Shown here: piece by piece, positions 15,506-24,223 of the stretch
Numbering within the stretch: the first letter of the stretch is position 1
Layout of the letters: each line of letters starts with the position of its first letter
Assembly: GCA_021787565.1 (NCBI GenBank)
Contig: JAJYLT010000009.1
Coordinates: 37,035-101,034 of the forward strand
Source: Acidobacteriota bacterium
GTDB taxonomy: Bacteria; Acidobacteriota; UBA4820; DSQY01
DNA: 64,000 nucleotides
Reading direction: 5' to 3'
Notes under the pieces: generated by a model
The model's input: only the letters and a program-made list of their open reading frames with translations
Told to the model about the DNA's origin: nothing
Databases searched by the model: none
Position numbers and translations under genes: made by a program

Positions 15506-18500
15506 GCGTTCCCCAACCGGAGAATGCGTTCGGCAAGGGGGACCATCGTCTCTTTGGCGCCGGCCTTCAAGAAGACCTTGTAGAGATCGGCCTTGAGGCG
15601 CCGCATCTCATCGGGGTTGTCGCGATGGTTGGGAAAGCGCTGCAGCACGCCACAGACCTCTGCGGCGACGGCTTCGGGCGAGGCAATCCCCTGCTGCTTG
15701 AGAATCCAGTAAACCGTGAAGGTCCGTACGTCAAGCCCCATCCGTTCCCGCTCTTGCCGGGCTTCCACGTACTCCCTGAGCAGTTTTTCCAACTGGCTCA
15801 GCGTCTCTTGCGTACTGACCTGGTGCTCGTCGTAAAGGGTGAGGACCTGCTCGGCCCGTTCACCGATGGGGATGAGGTAGGGCTCGCGGCCTCCGTCTTC
15901 GAGAGCTGATTGAACCAGGCTCTTTCCGCAGTTGATGATCTTGTTGGTGTCCGATGAGTCGGGCGACCGCAACGCCTCCAGGGCCTTCTCGTCGATGCGG
16001 ACCAGGGGCAACGTCTGCGTCAGCCCATAGACACCGGCGTGCTCCTGGACCAGGCGCTCGGTCTTTTTCATCAGGTCTTTGAGAAGGAGGGTCCTGGGGC
16101 TGAATGCGTTGATCACGACCTGGTAGAGCACCGAGATCTGCCCGTAGGGCTCGATGTAGGGCCGCAGGACCACGTCGGGAGAAACGATCTCATAGAGGTT
16201 CTCCAGCTCCCGATAGAACTCATAGAAGCGCTCGCGCTCCTCTTTGTGCGCAAAGGTCTCGATGGCGGCCTCCACGGACTTGTCGTTCATCACCCAGGGC
16301 GGGGAGGGCCCTACTTCTTCCCTCTCCGGACGGGCAAAGCCCGATCCTTCGAGGATTGCCCTCTGGGGCCCCGCTCCACGGGCAAAGCCCGATGGAGCCT
16401 CACCCCTCCCTTGGGGCTCCCTTCGCCCGGAGTCTGCCCTGATGTAGCCCCTCGAAGGGCTCCCATGGAAGGGGCTCGGGGGCTCCCCGATTCCGCTGGA
16501 ATCGGGGCGTGGCGGCCGGCAAAGAGCCAGATAGGGCGGTGCCTTCTCGCGCATGAGTGTCTCGAAGCGACCCTTGAGCACGTCGATGTTCTGGATGACG
16601 CTGGCCACCTCGTCCGAATCGAAGGCCAGGGCCTTCTCCAGCTTGTCGAAGATGCCCACGAAATCCACCACGAACCCCACGGGTTTCTTGATCCCGTTCT
16701 CGTCCTCGAAAGGGCGGTTCACGCGGGCGATGGCCTGGAGCAGCGTGTGGTCCCGCATGGGCTTGTCCAGATACATGCAGTAGAGGATGGGGGCGTCGAA
16801 GCCCGTGAGGAGCTTCTCCGTGACGATGAGGATCTTGGGAACCGTGTCCCGCTGGACGAAGGTCCGGCGGAGCTTGGTCTCCTCCTGCTCCTCCAGCTTG
16901 AACTCGGTCAACAGCTCGCTGTCATTGTGGGCCGAGGTGTAGACCACCGCCGAGTACTCGGGTGGAAGGACCTTGTCCAGGGCATGCTTGTAGAGGGCGC
17001 ACGCCTCGCGGTCCACGCCCACGAGGAAGGCCTTGTAGCCCAGGGGCTCGACTTTTTCTTTGAAGTCCTTGGCCACGAACCGGGCGACCTTGTCCACCCG
17101 GTCCGCGGCCTTGAGGAATGTCTTGAGATTCACGGCCCGTTCAAGAATCTTGTTCAGCTCGGCGATGTCGCTGACGCCCTCGGCTTCGACGAGGGCCAGG
17201 AATTCCTTCTCCAAAAGGTCCATGGGGACGCGGATCTCGTTGGGCGCCAGGGTGTACTTCAGGGGGAGGGTGGTTCCGTCCTCGATGGACTCGGCGATGG
17301 AGTATTTGTCCAGATAGCCTTTCGGGGCATCGTCCTTGCCGAAGACCTTGAAGGTGCCCTGTCCGTACGCCGTACGGTCAATGGGCGTCCCCGTGAATCC
17401 GAGAATCGTGGCATTGGGCAGGGCCGCCACGAGGTAGTTCCCCAGGTCGCCGCCCGTGGAACGGTGGGCCTCGTCCACGAAGACGAAGACGTTGTCCCGA
17501 GGGCAGAGGCCCTCGTCGGCCCCGTCGAATTTGTGGATCGTGGAGACCACCAGGCCCCGGTAGTCGCTGCTCAGGAGTTCCCGCAGGTCCGCCTTGCTCT
17601 CGGCGAAGCGGGCCTCCAGCCCGTAGGCGGAGAGGTTCTGGAAGAGCTGGCTCTCCAGCTCGTTCCGGTCCACGAGCATGAGGACCGTGGGCTTGCCGAA
17701 GGCGCCGTGGCGGAGAATCTGCTCGGCGGCCTTGATCATGGTGAAGGTCTTTCCTGAGCCCTGGGTGTGCCAGACCAGGCCCCGCTTGCGCTCAGGATCG
17801 AGGGCCCGCTCCACCACCTTGTCCACGGCGCGGGTCTGATGCTGGCGGAGGATGATCTTCTTCAGGTCGTCGTCCCGCTTGAAGAAGACGATCCACTCCT
17901 CCAGCATCTTCAGAAAGCGCTCGCGGGCAAAGAAACGCTTCACCTTCCGCTCGAAGTCCAATCGCGCCGGGGGCGGCGCTCCTACGGCAGAACCGGAGAG
18001 ACCTTGTAGGAGCGGCGCCTCGCCGCGATTCGTCTCGCCGCCAGGCTCATCCTTCCACGGGTAGATGTTCTTGCGCTCCAGGCTCCACGTGCCGCCGTAA
18101 TAGAAGTCCAGGATGTGCGTCACGTCGAATACCTGGGGGGCGGTGACCAGTTCGGGCGTCTCGGTGTGGTAGCGACGCACCTGCGTGACGGCCTCGTCGA
18201 TGCCTTCCCGCTTCTTGGCGCTCTTGGTTTCCACCAGAGCCACGGGGATGCCGTTCACAAGAAACATCACGTCGGCCCGGTTCGTGAAGCGACCGTTGGT
18301 GTATTCCCATTCGTCCGTGACGTGAAAGATGTTACGTCCTGTCTGGCCCGGGTCGAAATCCACTACGGACACGTTGCGGGTGCGCTTCTCCGCGGGGACG
18401 TACACCATCCGTTCGCCCCGAATCCAGGCCAGGACCTCGGCGTTGCCCTCGATGGAGGTGCGGGCGCTCTCGATGGTCGCGATGATGGCGTCCACGTTCT

Positions 18501-18690
18501 CCACCGACACCACGCCAGGGTTCAGCGCAATGAGCTTTTCGCGGAGGACCGAATAGAGCAGCGTCCCTCCCGCGCCTCGCCGAAGGGTCAACGCCTCGTC
18601 GGGGGACAGGTAAGCCCAGCCGATCTCCACGGCATACCGGATCAGGGGATTCTGGACCGTCGTGCGTTCCGTGCCGAGGGTGGGGGTCAT
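15502..18690 (-). CDS. hsdR: Type I restriction enzyme, R subunit (HsdR)
   Basis: 1062 residues from the ATG at 18690. An N-terminal nuclease domain shows NGIPVALVETKSAKK, the E-x-K of the PD-(D/E)XK site. The motor has WHTQGSGKTFTMI (Walker A), FVDEAHRS (DEAD-like box) and GFTGTPI. The C-terminal helical region binds the methyltransferase core. Two in-frame insertions are visible: 69 bp of REP element after NIYPWKDEP, and about 215 bp of repeat-like sequence between APPYLAL and MNDKSVEAAIE. The frame is intact, so the subunit may remain active with two added loops. hsdS and hsdM lie 3.4 kb upstream on the same strand, separated by a kinase module and an opposite-strand gene. Confidence 0.93.
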   Translation of the reverse strand: MTPTLGTERTTVQNPLIRYAVEIGWAYLSPDEALTLRRGAGGTLLYSVLREKLIALNPGVVSVENVDAIIATIESARTSIEGNAEVLAWIRGERMVYVPAEKRTRNVSVVDFDPGQTGRNIFHVTDEWEYTNGRFTNRADVMFLVNGIPVALVETKSAKKREGIDEAVTQVRRYHTETPELVTAPQVFDVTHILDFYYGGTWSLERKNIYPWKDEPGGETNRGEAPLLQGLSGSAVGAPPPARLDFERKVKRFFARERFLKMLEEWIVFFKRDDDLKKIILRQHQTRAVDKVVERALDPERKRGLVWHTQGSGKTFTMIKAAEQILRHGAFGKPTVLMLVDRNELESQLFQNLSAYGLEARFAESKADLRELLSSDYRGLVVSTIHKFDGADEGLCPRDNVFVFVDEAHRSTGGDLGNYLVAALPNATILGFTGTPIDRTAYGQGTFKVFGKDDAPKGYLDKYSIAESIEDGTTLPLKYTLAPNEIRVPMDLLEKEFLALVEAEGVSDIAELNKILERAVNLKTFLKAADRVDKVARFVAKDFKEKVEPLGYKAFLVGVDREACALYKHALDKVLPPEYSAVVYTSAHNDSELLTEFKLEEQEETKLRRTFVQRDTVPKILIVTEKLLTGFDAPILYCMYLDKPMRDHTLLQAIARVNRPFEDENGIKKPVGFVVDFVGIFDKLEKALAFDSDEVASVIQNIDVLKGRFETLMREKAPPYLALCRPPRPDSSGIGEPPSPFHGSPSRGYIRADSGRREPQGRGEAPSGFARGAGPQRAILEGSGFARPEREEVGPSPPWVMNDKSVEAAIETFAHKEERERFYEFYRELENLYEIVSPDVVLRPYIEPYGQISVLYQVVINAFSPRTLLLKDLMKKTERLVQEHAGVYGLTQTLPLVRIDEKALEALRSPDSSDTNKIINCGKSLVQSALEDGGREPYLIPIGERAEQVLTLYDEHQVSTQETLSQLEKLLREYVEARQERERMGLDVRTFTVYWILKQQGIASPEAVAAEVCGVLQRFPNHRDNPDEMRRLKADLYKVFLKAGAKETMVPLAERILRLGNA
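16295..16510. repeat. Second in-frame insertion in hsdR, structured repeat-like
   Basis: This segment encodes a proline-, glycine- and arginine-rich stretch absent from ordinary HsdR proteins at this point. GGGCAAAGCCCGAT occurs twice (about 16333 and 16391), and several short inverted repeats follow (GATTCCGCTGGAATC and others). Boundaries are approximate, judged from where HsdR-like sequence stops and resumes. Confidence 0.6.
17961..18029. repeat. 69-bp REP-pair element inside hsdR
   Basis: Same length and arms as the element at 15417-15485: ATCGCGCCGGGGGCGGCGCT CCTAC, a short loop, then GTAGGAGCGGCGCCTCGCCG CGAT. In the hsdR frame it encodes about 23 residues (NRGEAPLLQGLSGSAVGAPP and flanks). 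The reading frame is preserved across it. Confidence 0.88.
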
Positions 18691-18770
18691 CGCCTCTCTT
18701 TCCTCCAGTGCCACCGCCGGTGGCACTTATGAACCCACTAAGATAAACTCCCTATTGGGGAGGCAAGCAG

Positions 18771-19358
18771 GTGAGGGTGATACCACGCGTGCGCTCGCAT
18801 CAACCAGAGAAACACTTCCCTGGCCGTTCTCCGGGCGTACCAACCGGTGAGGATCGCTTCACTATTGCATTTGCTCGGAGTTACATTGAAGGCTTGGCTC
18901 TGAAAGACCCAGACACTGAAATTGCATGCGCCCGCCAAGTAACGGTGAACGGCTACGGAATTGCCGATCTGGTGGCGGTTGCCTGGAGGCAGAAGACTGC
19001 GCCAGGGAAAAACCGTGCGGCAAGCCATGCGACTGATTTCCGCGGAGCTCGAATTCGGGCCTTCGAAATCAAATTGTCGGATTGGCGAAGGGGGATGGTC
19101 CAGGCTCATAGGTACAGGTATTTCGCCGATGTAGCGATTCTTGTTCTTCCAGAGGAGCGGTGTGCATCGGCGCTTCCATACATGGATACCTTCCGAAAGA
19201 TCCATGTCGGGCTTTGGGGGTACGATGCGGCCAGCGGAAGAATCTTGGCACACTACACCCCTCGTCCCAGCGTACCCCTTGCACCAAAATATAGGGCACA
19301 CGCATTTCAACAGGTTCTTCATGCTGCTAGAGCTCCGCTCTTTCTCGAAAGTGCTTGA
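18771..19358 (+). CDS. PD-(D/E)XK nuclease-like hypothetical protein
   Basis: 195 residues from a GTG at 18771, preceded by GGGGAGG. The core reads GYGIADLVAVAW, then IRAFEIKLSDWRRGMVQAHR and YRYFADVAILVLPEE. A D-V, then E-I-K, then a helix with conserved polar residues fits the PD-(D/E)XK fold found in many restriction-associated proteins. It is the only plus-strand gene of the island, divergent from hsdR and overlapping the tail of the next gene by 32 bases. GC content is lower than in the flanking housekeeping genes. Its role is unknown; a nuclease linked to the neighbouring defence genes is plausible. Confidence 0.72.
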   Translation: MRVIPRVRSHQPEKHFPGRSPGVPTGEDRFTIAFARSYIEGLALKDPDTEIACARQVTVNGYGIADLVAVAWRQKTAPGKNRAASHATDFRGARIRAFEIKLSDWRRGMVQAHRYRYFADVAILVLPEERCASALPYMDTFRKIHVGLWGYDAASGRILAHYTPRPSVPLAPKYRAHAFQQVLHAARAPLFLESA

Positions 19359-20538
19359 GCCCCCCGCTCAGGGCATCTAGATACTCTCTGTTTGCTTCAT
19401 ATCTTTCCGTAAAGCCGCTGGACACCAGTTCTTGATAGCAGGCCTTCGCAGTTTCGATCCGTTGTCCGAATCTCGCGAGGTCCGCCACGATATCCCCTGA
19501 AGCCGCCCCTTCACTTAGTGACGCGATGGCCTGCCAGCTTTGGAGGGATTCTTCCGTTTGGCTTGGCTCCCGGCCTTCGTAGCAAGCATCCATGCTTAAT
19601 CCATTTGCGATTTCAGGAATCAGCGCCACGAACGCCTCTCTCTCGTTGACCGTCACCCGGTTGAGCAGCCTGGTGCTGATATAGCGCCTTAGGGGTTGTC
19701 GCCCTCCTCCTTCATTCCGGATATACCTTCCCATTGAAAAATATTGGAGGTTTGACCACCACCCTGAGGCTCCTGCCTCGGCGCCGGCTATTGCCAGGAG
19801 CGGCGATAGAAGATCCGAACATCCATTGATGACCCGCATGCCATTCAATGCGAGGCTGTAGTTTAAGAGCATCCAATTGCCGATCACTTCCGGAATAATG
19901 ATGTCCGACCGAGAACTTTTTCCTTGTTCATCTGCGCTTCCGGCGCTGACCAGCAAGTAAATCCCGTCAGGCTTGGGCTCAATGGCGGTCAACGTCGTGA
20001 GAAACGCCTCAAACTCCTGCTGGTTCATTAGCGCGTCCCGCGTCACGCATAATGTGGCAAGGATGGGCGACCCGAGTGCCATGTCCATGGAGATTGCCTT
20101 TGATTGGGTGATGAAACTGAGCGCAACCGCCGATTCGATGGAATCGAACGAGCGGCTGATGTAGATATTCGGAGCTATGAAGTAAGTGCAACCAACGATA
20201 CGTTGCGCCTGGTAAGCAGCTTGGAGCACAGTCTGAATATGCGCCGGCTTCGCAAGAAACTCGCTTGGGCGATGAGACACAAAATGGGGCCATAGCCCTT
20301 CTTCGTCCAGCTTTCCCAGTTGCGCGTTTGGCATGCCTAGTTGCAACATTGCGTAGTATTCGGGGTCAAGGAGAACGTCGAACTCCGCGTTGATGCCACG
20401 GAGTTCTTCGGCAGATTTCGCTGCGGCGTCCGGGGTGAGATGTCTCGAACTGAGGATTACCCCATCAATAAGCCGATCCTTGGCACCTCGCGTCAGTTTG
20501 TCCGAAGGTCCAAATCCGTGTTGCGCATAGAGCTTCAT
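19327..20538 (-). CDS. Unrecognised 403-residue protein coupled to a Ser/Thr kinase
   Basis: No family recognised with confidence. The text looks like an alpha/beta, possibly TIM-barrel, enzyme: DGVILSSRHLTP, FDVLLDPEYYAMLQLGMP, TYFIAPNIYISRSFDS, PDGIYLLVSAG, GMRVINGCSDLLSPLLAIAG and GASGWWSNLQYFSMGRYI alternate strands and helices. The C-terminal ~120 residues are helical. The start overlaps the kinase stop by four bases, so the two are made together and the protein may be the kinase's target or effector. Base composition is moderately low, suggesting import with the defence island. Confidence 0.8.
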   Translation of the reverse strand: MKLYAQHGFGPSDKLTRGAKDRLIDGVILSSRHLTPDAAAKSAEELRGINAEFDVLLDPEYYAMLQLGMPNAQLGKLDEEGLWPHFVSHRPSEFLAKPAHIQTVLQAAYQAQRIVGCTYFIAPNIYISRSFDSIESAVALSFITQSKAISMDMALGSPILATLCVTRDALMNQQEFEAFLTTLTAIEPKPDGIYLLVSAGSADEQGKSSRSDIIIPEVIGNWMLLNYSLALNGMRVINGCSDLLSPLLAIAGAEAGASGWWSNLQYFSMGRYIRNEGGGRQPLRRYISTRLLNRVTVNEREAFVALIPEIANGLSMDACYEGREPSQTEESLQSWQAIASLSEGAASGDIVADLARFGQRIETAKACYQELVSSGFTERYEANREYLDALSGGLKHFRERAEL

Positions 20539-21419
20539 AGAAACGCCTCCAAAGTCCTCAGTAGGGACTCCAATCCCGCAGGACGCAGTGCGGGGTTCTT
20601 TCTCATTAGCTGGTCAACCAACCGGCAAAGGGCTACAGGAAAGTCCGCCCGATGCTCCTGCAATGGTCGTGGTACCATCCCTACAACCCGGGACATTGTC
20701 GTGTAGTCATCTTCATGCCTTCGCGCGATCGGATGAACACCCGTAGCGCCTTCGTATGCCGTCACTGCGGCAGAGTACAGGTCACTGCGGTAATCAAGAA
20801 TTTCACGGAACCTCGGGTTGAACATTTCTGGAGCCATGTAAGGCAGGGTCCCTTGGCGAAAGTCAGGGTTACGGGTTATGGGTGTGCTATGCAGCTTGAA
20901 CGCTACTCCCAAGTCCAGGAGGACGTAAGGCCGTTCTGCGTTCTCCAAAGCGATAATGTTGTCGGGCTTAATGTCACGGTGTATCAGGTCTTTCACTTTC
21001 ATTTCCGCGATGGCGCGGATCAGGCAGCACAGGAGAGTGGCGCATGCCGCTGTGCTCAACCGTTGACCTGCACGTATGTTCTCGCGAAGCGAGGGACCTT
21101 GAAGCAGCTCTTCTGAGTAGGCTACATAATGGTGCTCTCCGATCTCGCAGACGCGAGGTGCCAGTGAGCCCAGTTTCACTACGTATGGGCTCTCGATGGT
21201 AGCGAGGGATTCAATCTCTCTGCGCACGCGACCAACGATTTCCGCATGGGCTTCGGGCGCATCCTCCTCGGGTGGGACGAAAAGGACTTTCAATGCCTCA
21301 AGGCGGCCTCCAACCATGGCCCTGTAAGCCAGCTTGAAGCCGCCTTCTCCCAAGGGTTCGATATTCTGGGCTTCCGGAACGGCTGCCGCCAGGGCAGTAA
21401 GGATCGGTGGGTTCTGCAT
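20535..21419 (-). CDS. Serine/threonine protein kinase of the defence island
   Basis: 294 residues, essentially a bare kinase domain with no membrane segment. The glycine loop is LGEGGFKLAY (about 23-32), the ATP-binding lysine is Lys44, the catalytic loop is HRDIKPDN (147-154), the metal site is DLG (169-171, in place of DFG), and APEMF follows. It should be catalytically competent. The next gene overlaps its stop. Kinase plus effector pairs are a known theme of phage-defence loci; whether this pair acts that way is inference. Confidence 0.9.
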   Translation of the reverse strand: MQNPPILTALAAAVPEAQNIEPLGEGGFKLAYRAMVGGRLEALKVLFVPPEEDAPEAHAEIVGRVRREIESLATIESPYVVKLGSLAPRVCEIGEHHYVAYSEELLQGPSLRENIRAGQRLSTAACATLLCCLIRAIAEMKVKDLIHRDIKPDNIIALENAERPYVLLDLGVAFKLHSTPITRNPDFRQGTLPYMAPEMFNPRFREILDYRSDLYSAAVTAYEGATGVHPIARRHEDDYTTMSRVVGMVPRPLQEHRADFPVALCRLVDQLMRKNPALRPAGLESLLRTLEAFL

Positions 21420-21526
21420 GGGTCTATTGTCCTTTCTTTACCTTGAGGTCAAGTTTCTAGCGCGCGAACTTCGTCGGTCATAAAGAATCCATACGCTTGG
21501 TGCCGAGTATCGCTGCAAGTATGTTC

Positions 21527-22063
21527 TCATTTCTTCGCGCCCGTCTTTTCGCCCCACAATGCGTTTATCAAGAGGGCGCCATCTCTGATTCTTTGGGCGG
21601 AGTCTATTGGTGTGAGAATGGTCAGCCCTTTTGGGTGCGCGAAGTGATCACGGAGACGCCGCAAGGCTTCCATTTGCTTCTTGCTGGCGATCCCTGATAG
21701 CGCACCCGAATTTTCGACGTGTGCAAGTAGACTTTGCAATCCAGATGGCGTCTTCTTCGTCTGGTGCCTCTCTGCGAACCATAGCCGCAGGGCTCCTTCA
21801 AGGAGGAAGAGCATCTGGCTAAAGGCTATGGTGAAAAATTCATAGACAAAGAAGCCGTGGACGTGGAGCATGCATATGGTATCGAATTGCTTTCTCAAGT
21901 CGTCTGGAACTTTTTCGTCAAGCAGGCAATCCTTGATCAAGCCCTGCACGAACTCAAGGGACGCCTCCGGCTTTAGCGTCCCTTGGAGTGAGAACCCCTG
22001 CGGAGTGAAGCGAAGCGTACGGGCGTCAGGTTGGATCAGTCTCTCCAGCGGCTGTATTTTCAT
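21527..22063 (-). CDS. HEPN-like protein coupled to hsdS
   Basis: 178 residues, mostly helical. RLRDHFAHPKG contains Arg138-x4-His143, the Rx4-6H motif of HEPN ribonucleases, preceded by a long helix (FFTIAFSQMLFLLEGALRLW) as in HEPN/abortive-infection proteins. The start overlaps the hsdS stop by four bases, so it is co-translated with the restriction specificity subunit. This suggests an RNA-targeting back-up to the restriction system, acting perhaps when restriction fails; the motif is seen, the role is inferred. Confidence 0.75.
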   Translation of the reverse strand: MKIQPLERLIQPDARTLRFTPQGFSLQGTLKPEASLEFVQGLIKDCLLDEKVPDDLRKQFDTICMLHVHGFFVYEFFTIAFSQMLFLLEGALRLWFAERHQTKKTPSGLQSLLAHVENSGALSGIASKKQMEALRRLRDHFAHPKGLTILTPIDSAQRIRDGALLINALWGEKTGAKK

Positions 22064-23247
22064 TGGAGGTTCACCCGCAATTCACCGGTCATGAGAAGGT
22101 GGAGCATTGATGCGAAAAGGCGGTTAGCCAAATCGCGCTCTGCTTCAGTCAGACTGATCCTCATTTCGATGGCTCGCAGACTAGCGCCAATTGCTATCTG
22201 TTCTTCGATTGAGGGCTTGCCGACTGGGATGATATGGAGAGAGTTCCGGTTCACACCGGGAACGGCTGACTTGTCGTTATGGTCGCCCATCTGAAGCGTT
22301 TGAAGGAGATAACTCACGAAAAGTGGGTTGTTGCCCTTAAAGTCCTTGGCAAAGAGAGTAGTGTTTAGGGGCCAGAAGTCTTCTTCGACATAGAAGACTT
22401 GTCCTAATGTTCCGTAGCGCCCGGTCACAACCCCCGGCCCCTTCACCATTGCAGATTCATGTGTGCCCGTAACGCCCGAGGACGAGACCACCGGCACATT
22501 TCCTGCCTTGCGCAGTCGGCTTGGGAGGTCGAAGCCACGTTGAAGTTCCACAACTTCCTTTAACGGCACGACCTCCCAACTCTCTGGTATCTCGCCGATT
22601 TCGGTTTCTTTGAGGGGCTCGCCGCGGAGGCCTTCGCGGAAGAGCTTGGCGAGGGTGGCGGCCTTGAGTTCCTTGAGGGTGGCGATGATCTTGTCCCGCG
22701 TTTCCACCGCCTCCTGGAGCTTGGACAACACCCCCGCAATGGCCTGCTGTTCGGGAAGCGGCGGAAGCAGAATCTCTTGCTCCAAGATGTTGCCATCGCT
22801 TACGGCAGGATAGCTTGCACCTCGCTGGAGGTTCTCCATTCGCGCAGTGAAATCCTCCGTGAGGAGCGAATAGTATAAAAATTGGTTGTTAAGTTTTTCT
22901 GGAACTGACCGCAGGATGCAGAAGGCGGTGGAAGCCACCTGCCCGTCGCGACTACCTGGAATTAGGGCTACTCGCTTAAGTGTCGGCCGTACGGTCGCGA
23001 AGATCACATCACCTCCTCGAACGAGCTTCCGTGCCCGACTCGGCGCCTGCGAACCTTGGTACGTTGTCGAGCCGGTGATCGACCACGATTCATTGCTGAT
23101 CGCCGATACATCGATGTAATCAAAGGTTGCTCGTGGCTGGCGTGCAGGGTTCACGTTCTCCGTTCGGGTACAAAGAGATCCAATCGGAGCAATGGCCCAT
23201 CCCTCCGGAACTTCACCGTTTGCCATTTCTGGAAGGTCTCCGCTCAA
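22060..23247 (-). CDS. hsdS: Type I restriction enzyme, specificity subunit (HsdS)
   Basis: 395 residues with two target-recognition halves. The first runs to a conserved spacer, LPPLPEQQAIAGVLSKLQEA; the second starts GEIPESWEVVPLKEVVELQR and ends with the matching SIEEQIAIGASLRAIEMRIS helix. The two spacer helices set the gap between the half-sites. The start overlaps the NYN gene's stop and the stop overlaps the HEPN start, each by four bases. Recognition sequence cannot be predicted by eye. Confidence 0.93.
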   Translation of the reverse strand: MSGDLPEMANGEVPEGWAIAPIGSLCTRTENVNPARQPRATFDYIDVSAISNESWSITGSTTYQGSQAPSRARKLVRGGDVIFATVRPTLKRVALIPGSRDGQVASTAFCILRSVPEKLNNQFLYYSLLTEDFTARMENLQRGASYPAVSDGNILEQEILLPPLPEQQAIAGVLSKLQEAVETRDKIIATLKELKAATLAKLFREGLRGEPLKETEIGEIPESWEVVPLKEVVELQRGFDLPSRLRKAGNVPVVSSSGVTGTHESAMVKGPGVVTGRYGTLGQVFYVEEDFWPLNTTLFAKDFKGNNPLFVSYLLQTLQMGDHNDKSAVPGVNRNSLHIIPVGKPSIEEQIAIGASLRAIEMRISLTEAERDLANRLFASMLHLLMTGELRVNLQ

Positions 23248-23876
23248 GGTTTGCCCCCGGTCCGGTAATCGGTGGGATCCAGGCAGGCATCGTAAAGGGC
23301 TTTATCCATGGGTATCCAGTCTGTCCTGTTGATTCCGCGGGTGTTGGTGTAGGTGGGGCTCACGGGAAATGCGCAGGCCATTTTAATCCAGCGGTTCTGA
23401 GCCATGGAAATGGCTCTAACCTCATCGGCTACTTCGGAGAGATCCTGATTCTGGCTGAAGAGCAGGGCTACATCCAGTTCATTGGCGCGGGCCATGCGCA
23501 CCACATCGAGCGCAAGGCGGACGTCGATCCCCTTCTCGCGGCCCACGGAGACCGTGGCTTCTTTGCCGTCCGACAAAGTTACCGTCTCGTTGCGGTACCG
23601 CAGAGGCCGCGAGAAGGTCCAGAGACCCATCTTGCCCATCGTCGTGAGCTTGCGAACCCAGAAATCATGCCAAAAAGGTTTCACGCGAGGGTCCGCAATG
23701 CCCGTGTAGAATCGGACTTGAGCGAGCCCCCAACCCCGCGGCGTACAGACCTGTTGGGCAAGCGCATGCGGGTCGTAGTTCGGGTAAGTGTACCCGAAGG
23801 CGTCCCTTGCAGCGTAGAACAGGTTTTGGCCGTCAAAGAAGGCAATGGTCCGCTTGACCGAGGGTTCTACTGGCAT
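23244..23876 (-). CDS. NYN-domain (LabA/PIN-like) protein
   Basis: 210 residues. TIAFFDGQNLFYAARDAFGY gives the first acidic residue of the NYN/PIN nuclease fold, EKGIDVRLALDVVRMARANE the second acidic strand and helix, and LDVALLFSQNQDLSEVADEV the third, where the usual S-G-D-x-D is changed to S-Q-N-Q-D. Members act on RNA. The gene begins MPVEPSVK, nearly the same as the DUF1016 gene (MPLDPSAK), and both starts lie just after the same RNA hairpin. It is translationally coupled to hsdS. Confidence 0.83.
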   Translation of the reverse strand: MPVEPSVKRTIAFFDGQNLFYAARDAFGYTYPNYDPHALAQQVCTPRGWGLAQVRFYTGIADPRVKPFWHDFWVRKLTTMGKMGLWTFSRPLRYRNETVTLSDGKEATVSVGREKGIDVRLALDVVRMARANELDVALLFSQNQDLSEVADEVRAISMAQNRWIKMACAFPVSPTYTNTRGINRTDWIPMDKALYDACLDPTDYRTGGKP

Positions 23877-24223
23877 AGAACCCCCGTAAAAGCAAAACCC
23901 CGCCGGAGGCCTTGCGGCAAGTCCAGCGGGGAGCAGATCAAGATATCAATATAGTCCTTGAAAGAGACTCCGTCAAGCGGTCCGCCCTTTGAGGTGCCAA
24001 ATTGGCGCCTCAAGTCCTGAAACTCTTCCGGAGAAAGCTGGAACATGAAATCTCCGGGGAAGCGGTCGAGATTGCGTTTGACGGCCCGCAGGAGCACCTT
24101 CGTTTCCACCCCGTACAAGCGGGCGATGTCTTCGTCCAAGATGACCTTGACGGATCGGATGGATCGGATGAGCAATGCTACTTCGGTGACCTGCCGTGCG
24201 AGAGCATTGGGGGCCTTGGTCAT
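23867..24223 (-). CDS. ORF6N-domain protein, C-terminally replaced
   Basis: 118 residues. The first ~75 are a classic ORF6N domain (VKVILDEDIARLYGVETKVL, NLDRFPGDFMFQLSPEEF, LRRQFGTS). Normal members continue with a conserved YAFTEQG block; here the sequence instead runs through a repeated structured element and ends CSPLDLPQGLRRGFAFTGVL CQ. This tail is nearly the same as that of the small ORF at 25356-25547. The start overlaps the DUF1016 stop. The domain occurs in phage antirepressor-like and toxin-antitoxin-associated proteins. It looks truncated by a module boundary. Confidence 0.75.
   Translation of the reverse strand: MTKAPNALARQVTEVALLIRSIRSVKVILDEDIARLYGVETKVLLRAVKRNLDRFPGDFMFQLSPEEFQDLRRQFGTSKGGPLDGVSFKDYIDILICSPLDLPQGLRRGFAFTGVLCQ
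23898..24011 (-). ncRNA. Structured RNA element, copy B (two hairpins)
   Basis: Read on the minus strand, a 21-nt stem (23991-24011; GAGGCGCCAA / TTGGCACCTC) is followed after 59 nt by a 34-nt hairpin (23898-23931). The latter has a 10-bp stem CCCCGCTGGA / TCCGGCGGGG, an inner GCC/GGC stem and a GCAA (GNRA) tetraloop, then TTTTGCTTTT. The NYN start codon comes 22 bases after the hairpin. Copy A has the same layout. It may be an attenuator, a translational switch or a module boundary. Confidence 0.65.
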
